This document shows positions 22,429 to 32,619 of a DNA stretch of 64,000 nucleotides, piece after piece (position 1 is the stretch's first letter; every line of letters starts with the position of its first letter). Made by a program: the position numbers and the translations under genes. The stretch comes from Zasmidium citrigriseum (lineage: Eukaryota > Ascomycota > Dothideomycetes > Mycosphaerellales > Mycosphaerellaceae), in NCBI GenBank assembly GCA_002786025.1, contig NHNW01000038.1:345040-409039 (forward strand), in the 5' to 3' direction. The notes under the pieces are model-generated. The model was not told the DNA's origin and made no database searches. It was given only the letters and a program-made list of their open reading frames with translations.

Positions 22429-23365
22429 ATGAAGTTCCAGTCTTTCTTCCTCATTGTCGCGGCTGGGCTCGCGGCTGCAGGCGAACTCACGCGTTGCGGA
22501 ACGGCTGAGCCGGACGACAACCTCAGAGTCGAACTTAACGAAGCGTACTTCTCCAAGGTGGTAGATGTTAGCAAGGCTGAGAACCGCACCGTCGACACCT
22601 ACGTCCATGTTGTTACCTCTCAGCGGAAGAGAAGCCTCTACACCAAGGCCATGGTTCAAGAACAGGTAAATTGACAATCTTGGAAAGATATCAAGTGCAA
22701 GTCTGACTCCTCTTTGCTCAGATGGCCGTAGTGAACGAAGCCTACGCCCCAATGGGCATCACCTTCAACACCAAATCCATCAACTTCACTGTCAACGACG
22801 AATGGGCTGCCGCCGGCCAAGAAACCTCCACCGAATACGAAATGAAATCCGCCCTCCGTCAAGGCAGCTACGCCGACCTCAACCTCTACTTGACCTCGGA
22901 CCTCCCCGGCGGCCTCCTTGGCTTCTGCTACTTTCCCCTCGGCAACCCCTCCACCACCGATCAAGTCCTCGATGGGTGCATGTGTCTGGCGGACAGCATG
23001 CCAAATGGAACATCGACGAACTATAATCTGGGTTACACGGCTGTTCATGAGGTTGGGCATTGGTTCGGTCTCTATCACGTTTTCCAGGGAAATGCTTGCT
23101 CGGGTAGTGGAGATTATGTCAACGACACGCCTCTGCAACGCGTTGCGACCAATGGCTGTCCCTCGAAACAAGATTCGTGTCCGAATTCGAAGGGTGTGGA
23201 CTCCATTCACAACTACATGGATTACTCGTACGATGAGTGCATGTATCAGTTTACTGGTATGTATCTCGCTCGCTCGTCAGACGCAGGGTCAAGCTAATTC
23301 GTTGAGCAGATGGTCAGATTGACAGGGCCATATCGATTTACAGCAAGCAGCGGGCTGGAAAGTAG
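22429..23365 (+). CDS. Secreted M43-family (pappalysin-like) zinc metalloprotease
   Basis: Three exons: 22429-22665, 22722-23256 and 23310-23365, giving 275 aa. A signal peptide covers about residues 1-18 (FFLIVAAGLAAAG). The catalytic signature HEVGHWFGLYH matches HExxHxxGxxH, giving three zinc-binding His and the catalytic Glu. A Met-turn (NYMDYSYDECM) follows about 60 residues later, as in MEP1-like fungal proteins. Cysteines around GFCYF, GCMCLAD and NACSGSGD suggest disulfides. Length matches secreted fungal members, which hold little beyond the catalytic domain. It should act outside the cell on proteins; the target is unknown. The last exon supplies only DGQIDRAISIYSKQRAGK. The introns are 56 and 53 nt. 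Confidence 0.93.
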
Positions 23366-24528
23366 AAGACGAGGCCAGAAGTTCGCTGTCAGGATGGGAG
23401 GTCAGGAGGCTCAGTCTCAAATATGTGATTTGTTGTTCGATTCTTTATACCCTCAGAGGTTGGCGTGTGTTGGAGCATTTTTGGGGAGATGTTTGAAGTG
23501 TGGAGCAGCAAGCAGCATTGAATACGACAGATGGTATAGGGAAAGTTTCCTTGAATCAGCCAATTTGGGAGTATGCATGTTCTGTCGATGTGAAAGTCTG
23601 GCTCGGGGGTCCACGCTCCCTTGAGTCAAGTCTACCAACGGCACAAAGTACATGTACTCTGTACTAATCCGCTCATTCATCGTCTCAATTCTGGCCTCAG
23701 ATCCGTGCTCGCTTTGGACGACCCGACTCTTCTGCGTACTTGTCCGCTCAGTTGCACATAGCGCATGGAGCAGACCAATTGGCCTGAGACAGACTCAAGT
23801 TCTCGAGTAGATCTCGCGAGCATCTCGAATTAACCAGCCAACTGGCGACGCCTCAAGGGCTTTGAAACTTTCCAGTCTGAAGGAATCAGGAGGCGGAAGA
23901 CCTTTCTAGATAGGGCCGATGAACCCAAGAAGTCAAAGCAGCTACACGAGGTGAAGTCGGTAAGGATATCATGCCACGATCCAGTCCCAAGCATTTCATG
24001 GACGTCCGAAACTTTTCGAAGGCGATTCAATAGCTCAGTGGAGAGCCATAGTCTTCGAGACAGTGATTGAGAGATAGGTACGTCCATAGGTATGTCGAAA
24101 CTGGACGACCAGCCTGGAAACATTTAGCCTGGAAACTTTCAGCCCCTGAACAGAGGTGCAACTGGATGGCATGTCGAACATTGCAAAGTAGAAATTCTGT
24201 ACCGGGTATCTAGGTCAATCCATCGGATGCATCGCTGACCTCCCAAGCGCCGTCACGCCCAACCCGAAATAATACTCAATCATACGCTCGAATCATCGCT
24301 CGAAGTCGACCAATCCTCGGATCTATCCCTTCGAACCCACGACGCCAACCTCGAAAGTCTCGCCCCAACGCGGCCTCGTCGTCGACTGGGGCCTGGCACT
24401 CCGAAACGCTCCAGTACTATACAAAACAACATGTGAGCGCTCAATGCCATGCAAAACGCGGTTCTGTTACCGCGGTGTCAATGTGTGAATGTGTCCATCT
24501 CCCAACGCCTCTCGCCTCATCGTCATCA
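23366..24528. other. Gene-poor region with a decayed repeat copy
   Basis: About 1.16 kb without an intact gene. The notable content is the degenerate fragment near 23947. The rest shows no coding or RNA signal. Confidence 0.5.
23947..24046 (-). pseudogene. Degenerate repeated-gene fragment, copy D
   Basis: On the reverse strand this reads TELLNRLRKVSDVHEMLG and then HDILTDFTS in one frame within a 97-codon opening (23830-24123). It is related to the frameshifted copy near 16977. No start, domain or full-length frame is convincing, so it is treated as a remnant of the same unidentified family. Confidence 0.45.
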
Positions 24529-26022
24529 TCATCTGCTACCGCCGGTCTCGTTGTTGTTGTTTGGATTGCCTCCATTGTTGGGAGGCGGGTTGCCGCCTGG
24601 GCTGAATGCTTCGCGCATGCGTGAGAAGATGCCGCCGCTGGACTCGCCTTGCCGCCGACGCTCTGGCGACTCTGAGACTCTGAACGGATTGAATCGACTA
24701 CCATCGCCACGGGCACTACCTTCCGCACCGGCCGAATTTGCTCGGGGGAACGGATACTCACCAGGTACACTAGAACGCTGATACTCTGGCGAGTGCATAT
24801 CGTTCATCGGTGCTTGGCTCGGTTCGCGAGCGCGGTTGGCATCTGCTGCTCCGTCCTTGGGCATGATGCCCTGGCGACAGTGAGGGCAAGTATCGTGCGT
24901 CTGTAGCCATGCCTTTATACACTCGTGGTGGAACCAGTGACCGCATGGCAGCTCAGTAACAGTCGCACCAATAGCGGCCTCATCCATGCAAATGGAGCAG
25001 TCTGCAGTACCACTCTCACCCACATCCTTCTGCGAGATCGTCTTCTTTGGGAGGGACTCGATGGCCTCCTCTGACGCTGGACCTGGTGCATTGCCGGCTT
25101 GATGCTGCTCCATTAGCTGGGTGACAATTCGATCGAGTGCCTCCTGACTGTAGACCGCATCACCATGCACGCCGCCTGCCGGCATGCCCAGCAATTGGAA
25201 GAGGTCGCCGATCGGTATAGGCCCGCCACCGTGCATACCTCCACCGCCGCCGCCAACACCCATGAATATGGGGCCGTTTCCAGGTCCTGCACGCATTCCT
25301 CCTGCATGAAAGCCTGGGCCTCCCCCCATTGCACCGATATTCATGAACATCTGAGCCATCATTCGCTCAATGTGATCTGGCTGGTTGTTCATGGGCTGCG
25401 GAGCATTGGCATTTCGAGGGAAGAGGTTGGCGTTCGAAGACGACGTTATCGTGTAAGAATAGCCAGGTCCGGATCCATGTCTCACGAAGGTGCCGCCATT
25501 ACCAGGTTGCTGCTGATTCTGCTGCTGGTTGCCCTGATCTCCCTCCGGACCAGGTGTACCACGCTCTTGACCCTGACCTTCCTGCTGCTGCTGCTGTGGT
25601 TGCTGTTGGCCACCAAACATGCCCTGCAATGCTGGACCAAAGAGATTCATCAGACCTCCGCCAAGGCCTCCCATGTTCGGATTTTGTCCATTTGGTCCAC
25701 CTATTGTGAAGTTTCTCGTGAATGTGCCAGTGAAGCGACCGCCAGGAGGTTGCCCTTGCGCATGAGGATGCCAATGGAAGTCGTCGATATCGCCTTCGTC
25801 AGGGTCTGGAGCGTACCACTCGTGATTGCCGCCGCCAGGATGCTGAGGGTCGGCGGGGATATGATTGTCGTCGTCTCGCGGATCTTGGTCCTCCTCGATG
25901 ATCTCGGTGAAATCAGACTGACATTCGGGGCAAATGATGCCGTGCTCGTCTCTGTACCACTCGTTCTCGCACTGATGACAAAATACCAGCTCACGCTGTT
26001 GAGGCTGCTGCGGTCGATCCAT
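24529..26022 (-). CDS. RING-H2 E3 ubiquitin ligase (RNF115/RNF126-like)
   Basis: Single exon, 497 aa from the ATG at 26022; an in-frame ATG at 26085 would add 21 residues. The N-terminus has a small zinc finger, FCHQCENEWYRDEHGIICPEC (CxxC pairs), as in the BCA2/RNF126 zinc finger that binds ubiquitin. A long Gly/Gln/Asn-rich linker follows. The RING-H2 lies at about residues 340-385 (CSICMDEAAIGATVTELPC, HWFHHEC, WLQTHDTCPHCR), with the Cys3-His2-Cys3 pattern. The tail is Ser/Pro- and Asn-rich and disordered. The shorter start is chosen because the zinc finger follows closely and the extra residues are Ser-rich and unlike the family. Substrates are unknown. Confidence 0.92.
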   Translation of the reverse strand: MDRPQQPQQRELVFCHQCENEWYRDEHGIICPECQSDFTEIIEEDQDPRDDDNHIPADPQHPGGGNHEWYAPDPDEGDIDDFHWHPHAQGQPPGGRFTGTFTRNFTIGGPNGQNPNMGGLGGGLMNLFGPALQGMFGGQQQPQQQQQEGQGQERGTPGPEGDQGNQQQNQQQPGNGGTFVRHGSGPGYSYTITSSSNANLFPRNANAPQPMNNQPDHIERMMAQMFMNIGAMGGGPGFHAGGMRAGPGNGPIFMGVGGGGGGMHGGGPIPIGDLFQLLGMPAGGVHGDAVYSQEALDRIVTQLMEQHQAGNAPGPASEEAIESLPKKTISQKDVGESGTADCSICMDEAAIGATVTELPCGHWFHHECIKAWLQTHDTCPHCRQGIMPKDGAADANRAREPSQAPMNDMHSPEYQRSSVPGEYPFPRANSAGAEGSARGDGSRFNPFRVSESPERRRQGESSGGIFSRMREAFSPGGNPPPNNGGNPNNNNETGGSR

Positions 26023-27245
26023 GCTGACGGGTGGAGGGGCGAAAGAAGTCGAGGTGACGGTGTAAGAGGAGCGCGAGCTCCGCAAGCTGTCGCTGTCGAT
26101 GTCAAGTCGCCAATGAGTGAAGGCTAGGAATTAAAGTGCAAGCAGAATGGCGGTTTGCTGGGCGTCAATTGGCCTTTGCCTTTGTCATCGGGTGGGCTGT
26201 CGGCTGTCAAAGCGGGCAGGAAGGACGGCAGCTGAAGAGAAAGATTGCTGGAGGAGGTCGCAGTTGCCGCTCGAGCGAGCAGAGGAGGGAGGTGTCGGAG
26301 GCGGTGGTGGGTGGTGGAGGAGGAGTCGTGAAGTCGGAGATTAATAAGAGAGCACGCGGCCTCGCGTGAGGTGTTGAAGTGAATCAAGAAACCCTCCCGC
26401 CGACGTCATACAGCCAAACTCAAAGGAACGTGTGGCGGTGCCTGTGGCGTCTTCGCAGGAAGCAGATCTGCTATCTCGAGATTCGCAGAGGTGTCTGGGG
26501 CAATGAAGACAGTGAGGTGATCGTGAGTCGCAGGAACATGGATGGGGAACGTTTTGAACAGCACCTCTTGCGCCGGAGCCATCGGGGCTTGGATGAGTCG
26601 TCGCGGCGCTGACTACCGCGCGAACATTCTGGAAGACGTGCACTGAGGCATCATTCACAGAGGGATCAACAAGTCACATTTAAGTCATGTTGTACGGGCG
26701 ATGTATTGAAGAGTCTTGTTTTCAGCACTACATTGACTGTATCACCCTGCTTCTCCACGACCGAGAGCCTGTCTGAGGCTCTAAGCCTTGTGCACGCAAA
26801 AGTGGCGCAAATGATGTCGAGGGTCGTTCTTGGGAGCACTGTTGAAAAAGGCCTGCTTGGAACAGACCGCAACGCCGAACATTCACTGTCACTGCAAGTT
26901 GTGGTATGTTACCTGGTCGGATGGAACACTCTGTCCACCTATTGAAAGACAGCGCGTTGAGTAAAAGGTAAACGATCCGAAGAACGTTTGGGAATCAATC
27001 TCCCTTGCACCAAAATAGGGCCAGACCAAGGTGGTGAGGGTAGAGCCCAGAGTGTTGGCAAGGTGGGGTGGGGGAGGGAAGTGATAATGAGTAGAAATGT
27101 GAAAGATGAAGTCTCAAGCCCTTCATTGCAGGCTATATCCCCTGGCCGCGGTCATTCCCATCATGACCATCTAGCGCCGAACGCCTCCATGCGGACCTTT
27201 TCATGACTTCAAATCGTAGCAACCCTGCTGGTTTGTGAGTCGCAT
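26023..27245. other. Intergenic region upstream of RING gene
   Basis: 1.2 kb from the RING gene start to the 3' end of RPL12. It includes the RING gene promoter, with purine-rich stretches near 26250-26330. Short frames on both strands look random. Confidence 0.45.
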
Positions 27246-27892
27246 TTACTCCTCAGGGATCTCAATCTCGCCCGACTCGATGTCGTCGGAGATGGCCTTT
27301 GGACTCCTGCCGTCGACCTGGCAGCCGGTGGAGAAAGCAGTGCCGAGAATCTCCTTGACGGTACCCTTGAGGTCCTTGGCCATGGACTTGAAGCGCATCT
27401 TGCGGGCGATCTCGATGATCTCGTCGAGAGGGATGGACTTGGTGTGCTTGATGTTCTTCTCCTTCTTGCGGTCACGCGGGGGCTCCTTGAGGGCCTTGAT
27501 GACGAGCGACGAGGCAGAGGGAACGACGGAGACGGCGGCCTGACGGTTCTTGATGGTGAGGCGGACGGTCACACGGAGACCTTTCTGTGGTGTATGTCAG
27601 TGTTGGACTGAAAATTGAATGGAGGCGCATTTTGTTGCGCATTGGAAGGCGTACCCAGTCGCCAGTGGCCTTGGCGATATCTTCACCGACCTTCTTGGGG
27701 GAGAGACCAAGAGGACCGATCTTGGGAGCGAGGGCGGACGAAGCACCAACCTCACCACCGGTGGCACGGAGGTGGATAATCTTCTCCTCGTTGGGGTCGA
27801 ACTTTGGCGCTGGACATGATTGTGAGCAGGTGTTTCGGTGGGATTCAGCCGGCGGCTGTAGCCAGAGCTCGAGAGGGGCGATACTTACCCAT
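27246..27892 (-). CDS. RPL12: 60S ribosomal protein uL11 (RPL12)
   Basis: Three exons on the reverse strand: 27889-27892, 27655-27809 and 27246-27584, giving 165 aa, the usual length. The first coding exon is four bases long (the ATG plus one base), and splicing gives [20 protein letters not shown]. The conserved [20 protein letters not shown] block binds 28S rRNA at the GTPase-associated centre. The remainder ([19 protein letters not shown], and a C-terminus ending in acidic residues) is standard. uL11 with the P stalk recruits translation factors. The introns are 79 and 70 nt. The gene is divergent from the sulfate permease. Confidence 0.97.
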
Positions 27893-28384
27893 GGCTAGTA
27901 GGTAAGGTGGTCTGCCTCAACTCGATGTGTGAAGTGACGAAACGAGGATGGGATATTGGGCGAGTCTCGTTTGGTGGAAGAGGAGTTGGGACAAGCTGAA
28001 GCCGAGATTTTGATCAGTGTGCAGCGAGCGGGCGCTAGAGCTTGGGACGGGCCGTTCAGACAAGCATCTCAAAGCGTGGAGGTGGGCAGCCAGTCTTGGA
28101 GCAGGCAATTGGGCGTGTCAGCAGATCTGAACATTCGGGCGGACCTCGTGGACCTCGTGTGCCCATCGACTGCGACAGGTGAAACATCCTTCGTCCGTCA
28201 GCTGCGTCTGGCAGCGTCGCGCCGGGAAGATGCCTCTGCACCCTCGCCGTGCTTGCTGTCCTTCGCCTACCGCTTCCTGCTCGCCGAAGTCTAATCTGGC
28301 TGACGGTTTGCAAGTGGGGTCCGAGGGAATTGACGATAGCAAAAGTAAACAACTACTCCCACCTCCATTCCTGCGCCGCCCACC
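27893..28384. promoter_or_regulatory. Divergent promoter of RPL12 and sulfate permease
   Basis: 492 bp separate the two start codons. This stretch must contain both promoters and leaders. No clear TATA box is visible, as is common for ribosomal protein genes. Confidence 0.5.
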
Positions 28385-31211
28385 ATGGCCTCTCACTCTC
28401 CGTCCGGCTCCAATTCTCCCAGACCCTCTCGAGAAAGTCCACCACGAAGTCCCACCAGTCCGTCCAGCCCTTCGAGTAGCACGCCGCCTTCACGACAAGG
28501 CCACCAATACCGCCCTTCGCAGCCATCGTTACTGAGGCGCTCGCATATGCCTTCTTCGTCACCGGAAGAGGACCGATCGGGGCGCAATATCGAAGACGAT
28601 GGCGTTGAGGCGCAAGACCATGCTCCTATAGATGTGGATGTGGATGCGACCAGGCAACATGCAACCATTGACGAGCCCAGCGATGACGAAGTGAATGCGC
28701 GGACAGCTCTACTGCATAACATTGGCGCATCGCATAGGGGGGACGAGAACGGTGAGAATGGGACGTTCACAACGCGGCCTCGATATGGGCATGGGTATGG
28801 ATCGTTCGCGAGCAGTATTGCTGCAACGGAGACCGGGAGTTTCGAACAACATAGACCAAGCCTTGGAGGCCGCGTACCTACAGACATCAATACAAGTAGG
28901 TCTGGTGTTGCAGAATATCTTCCAGATTCCGTTACAGATGGTCTACTTGGGCGACCCAAAAAGCGAAGCACCACGCATTGGCTGGCAGAGCGAGCCGGCA
29001 TAAAACATGAGCGATTGATGTATGTGATGAAATTCCCGTTCCTTCTCCCGCCACATTGATAGTGTGTGACTGACTGTCTGGCAGCTACATATACTACTAC
29101 CTCCCAATCACCAACTGGATACGGCAGTACCGATGGAAGTTCTTACGAGGCGACTTGATCGCCGCAATAACCATGGCCAGCTTCTACATCCCAATGGCAC
29201 TCTCGTATGCGGCAAACTTGAGTCACATGCCGCCGATCAACGGACTCTACGCCTTCGCAATCAACCCCTTCATCTACGCATTACTCGGTACCTGTCCCCA
29301 GATGATCGTTGGCCCAGAAGCCGCTGGATCCCTCCTCGTTGGTAGCGTCGTGGCAGAGGCGATCAAAGCTGGTAAATTCGGCGACGATGATGGGATGAAA
29401 GCTGGACAGGTGGGAGGCATGGTGACTGGTCTTGCCGGGGCCATCATCTTCATTGCTGGTATTCTGCGTCTGGGATTCCTGGACAGTGTACTCTCGAGGC
29501 CATTTCTGCGTGGATTCATCAGCTCAATCGGTCTCGTCATTTTCATCAACCAGCTCGTACCTGAGATGGGCTTGGATAAGGAGGCTGCTCACTCAACCCG
29601 AGCGCATGGCTCGCCACTCGATTCGCTCATCTTCCTTGCAGAAAACGGGCATAGAGCTCATAAACTTACATGCGCGGTGAGCTTTGGCGCTGTTGGAATT
29701 ATTCTTGTGCTGCGAGAATTGAAACGTCAATTACAACCCCTGAAGAATTTGGGATGGGTAGTCTTCATACCCGATCGATTTGCAATTGTCGTGCTCTCGG
29801 CTGTGTTTGCATGGGCATTCGAGTGGGATAAGAAGGGCGTCGACATCATTGGTGACATTCGACCACCTGAGGGAGTCAAGATGTTTGAACCGCACTTTCC
29901 ATTCGACAAGGAGAACTTCAAGCATGTCAGCGATGCTTTCGAGACTGCTTTCATTGTGGCATTATTGGGCTTCTTCGAGAGCTGTGTCGCCGCAAAGAGT
30001 CTTGGTGCTGGTACCGTCAAGGTTGAGAAGGTCGAAAAGACGAACAAGGATGGCTCAGTTGAGGAGGTAGAAGAGGCGGATGGCATTCGTGGCATGACCG
30101 TCTCTTCGAACCGAGAATTGGTTGCTCTCGGTCTTGCCAACATCATCGGCGGTGTCTTCATGGCCATTCCTGCTTTTGGTGGGTATGGCAGAAGTAAGGT
30201 GAACGCCAGCACAGGTGGAAAGACACCAATGAGCAGCATATTACTCTCGCTCATTACTGTCATCTGCACGGTGGCGCTGCTGCCTTACTTCTACTATATA
30301 CCGGTAAGCTCACACTATCTTGTACGACACTCCAGATACTGACAATTGAACAGAAAGGCGTGCTTTCGGCGATGATCACCGTCGTTTCCATTAGCTTGCT
30401 CGAGGAGGCACCCCACGACATCCGCTTCTTCTGGAAGATCGGCGGCTACATCGAACTCTTCCTGATGCTCCTCATCTTCCTGACAACCTTCTTCTGGAGT
30501 CTACGCGGTGGGATCATCGTCGGAATAATATTCTCTCTCGTGCGCCTCCTCCGCCACAGCACTCGCCCACGCATCCAGATTCTCGGCCGCATACCCGGAA
30601 CACGCGAATTCGACAACGCCGAAGTCCTCGCTCAAGAAGCAGACGTCGAGCTCGTTCCACACTGTCTGATCGTCAAAATCCCCGAGCCCCTGACATTCGC
30701 CAACACTGGCTCCCTAAAACATCGACTAAAACGTCTCGAAGACCACGGCACCAACTATGCCCACCCAGCCCTCCCGAGCGTCCGCAGCAAAGAACACAAC
30801 AAAAACGTCATCTTCGACATCCACGGCGTCACAGGCATGGACTTCGCCGCCGCGCAAGTCATGTACGAGATCGTCGCCGACTACATCGAGCGCGGCACGA
30901 TGGTCTTCTTCTGTCGAATCCCCTCGCGCAAGTCCCGTGTCTGGGATCTGATGCATAAAGCGGGTATCGTGGAGTTGTGTGGCGGCGAGCAGAATTTCCT
31001 GAAGAGTGTTGATGAGGCTCTGCGGGCGACGGAGAAGACGAGCTCTTTTGCGGAGTATGTGAATGGGGAGGCGGATAGTAGTGGGAGTCAAACGATGGTA
31101 CAGGATGATGTGGGGATGAGTTTTGATCAGGATGAGGGGAGTCCGGAGACGAGGAGGAGGAGTTCGAAGGGGAGGGAGTTGGATGCTGAGGAGGGTGCTG
31201 GACCTTCATGA
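28385..31211 (+). CDS. SLC26/SulP-family sulfate transporter with STAS domain
   Basis: Three exons: 28385-29019, 29085-30303 and 30354-31211, giving 903 aa. A long Ser/Pro/acidic cytosolic N-terminus (about residues 1-215) precedes a membrane domain. The domain opens with FLRGDLIAAITMASFYIPMALSYA, shortened here as RGDLIAAITMA, and includes MIVGPEAAGSLLVGSVV (the anion-binding region) and many hydrophobic helices. FFESCVAAKSL and PAFGGYGRSKVNASTGGKT match SulP signature segments. A STAS domain follows (about 690-840; IVKIPEPLTFANTG, VIFDIHGVTGMDFAA). The tail is acidic. SulP proteins carry sulfate or other anions, in plasma or vacuolar membrane. Length and N-terminus resemble YPR003C-like members rather than SUL1/SUL2. 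A charged insert (KVEKVEKTNKDGSVEE) interrupts one cytosolic loop. Confidence 0.93.
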
Positions 31212-31519
31212 TCCATTACGAAAGTTTTGTTAGGAGGGTGTTTTGGTTTCATGGATACAACGACAGAGAATGTGTAAATGTACATAGCGAGCGCGGCGTT
31301 TAGGGGCACGTCTTCTTGTATGCCTGTTGGAAAGGCCAAGAGATGCTCGCGGTATCGGATCGACTTCTGTGTTCACAGATCGTAGAGTTTGGACTATCTA
31401 GAGTCTAATCGTCATACCTTAAGCTTTCGAGTTCGAATCTCTCACAAACTCTGAAACATCCCCATTCTTCAAACAAAGACTCTATAGCACGGAGTGATGT
31501 AACCACCTAGAGAAGAAAC
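31212..31519. other. Intergenic region with tRNA-like hairpin
   Basis: 308 bp between the permease and the FAD monooxygenase. The only notable feature is a possible tRNA relic at 31384-31453. Confidence 0.4.
31384..31453 (+). repeat. Possible tRNA-derived relic
   Basis: An 8-bp stem (AGAGTTTG with CAAACTCT) encloses a GAGTTCGAATCTC segment, the right shape for a T arm with a B-box core. The spacing of about 70 nt fits a tRNA. The D and anticodon arms do not fold convincingly and the T stem pairs only in part, so this is not called as a functional gene. Confidence 0.3.
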
Positions 31520-32619
31520 ATGACCATAACAATCCTCGGCGCCGGAATCTCCGGCCTCGTCCTCAGCCGCTGTCTCCTCCAACGCGGCATCCGGACCACC
31601 GTCCTCGAAAAAACCAGCAAAACCACATTCTCCAAACGAAACAACTACGGCATCACCCTCCATCGCCATGCCTATCAACCTCTTCTCAAACTCCTGGATC
31701 TCGATGAGGCGGTTTTCAAGAAGGAAGTTGCTGTTGATTCGGCTGTTGGAGGGACGGGAGTTATCAGCGGGCAAGTGAGCTCGTTTCGGGCGAATCGGAA
31801 TCGGTTTGAGAGGTTGTTGGCTGAGGGTTTGGATGTTCGGTGGGAGAATGAGGTGGAGAGGATGGAGGATTGGTTGGAGGGAGGCGTTGTGGTGGGTGCT
31901 GATGGGCCGCATTCTGTTGTTAGGGGGGTTGTGGCGCCGGAGGTGGAGTTTGAGGTGTTGCCATATGCGGTGTATAATGGGAAGAGGAGAGTTGGTGCTG
32001 AGGAGTTTGATGGGGAGAATGTTATGGAGCAGAAGATTGGCGATGCGGTCTTTCAGGTCACTGTGAGTAATAGGACGGCTGAGGAAGTGAGTCTTAGTTG
32101 GGTGTATTCGCGTCCGGCGAGAGGAGGGGAGGATGCTTTGTTTCGACCGGAGAGGGAGAAGTCAGAGGCAAAGAATATTCCGGAGGTTTTGTTTGAGGAG
32201 GTTGAGGGGCTGAAGGGCAGGCTTGAGGGACCTTTGGCTTTTGTCTTTGATGCTGAGAAGATGAGGGTCGATCGGATGCTCAACTGGCTTATGAGAATTG
32301 TCGAGCTTGATGAGAAGACATTGCAGGCTGCAGCTGAGGTGAGTCGATGTCAGAAACCCAGTGGCCGATTGCTAACTTCTTGCAGAGGGGTATCATTCTG
32401 ATGGGGGATGCTGTTCACGCCGAACCCAGACTCGGTGGCGAAGGGGCGAATGTTGCAATTGAAGACGGCATGAGACTTGCTACGTTACTCGCTGAAGAAG
32501 CAACCACAGGCCAAGCCTCGCTCTTCTACAGGGATAGGCAAGCCGTATGGTCGAAGAGCGTGGCCGAGAGCAAGGCACATATTGCTTCCATGCATGGAAT
32601 AGCAAGATCGTCGCTATAG
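31520..32619 (+). CDS. FAD-dependent monooxygenase (PHBH-like)
   Basis: Two exons, 31520-32338 and 32386-32619, giving 350 aa. The N-terminal Rossmann fold has ITILGAGISGLVLSRCL (GxGxxG) with an acidic ELxK-like residue after the second strand (VLEKTS). VVVGADGPHSVVR carries the DG motif. The second FAD motif, GIILMGDAVHAEP (GD), comes right after the intron, then GGEGANVAIEDGMRLA. Layout and motifs match group A flavoprotein hydroxylases. The length is short for the family (usually 400 or more), because no C-terminal extension is present. The 47-nt intron leaves ALQAAAE joined to RGIILMGD. A shifted frame through the intron would also be open, so the acceptor deserves a check. The substrate is unknown. 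Confidence 0.88.

Noticed and set aside
25165..26127. 320-codon frame antisense to the RING ligase
   Set aside because: Mirror of the Gln/Gly-rich coding strand; the RING-H2 gene on the opposite strand is clear.
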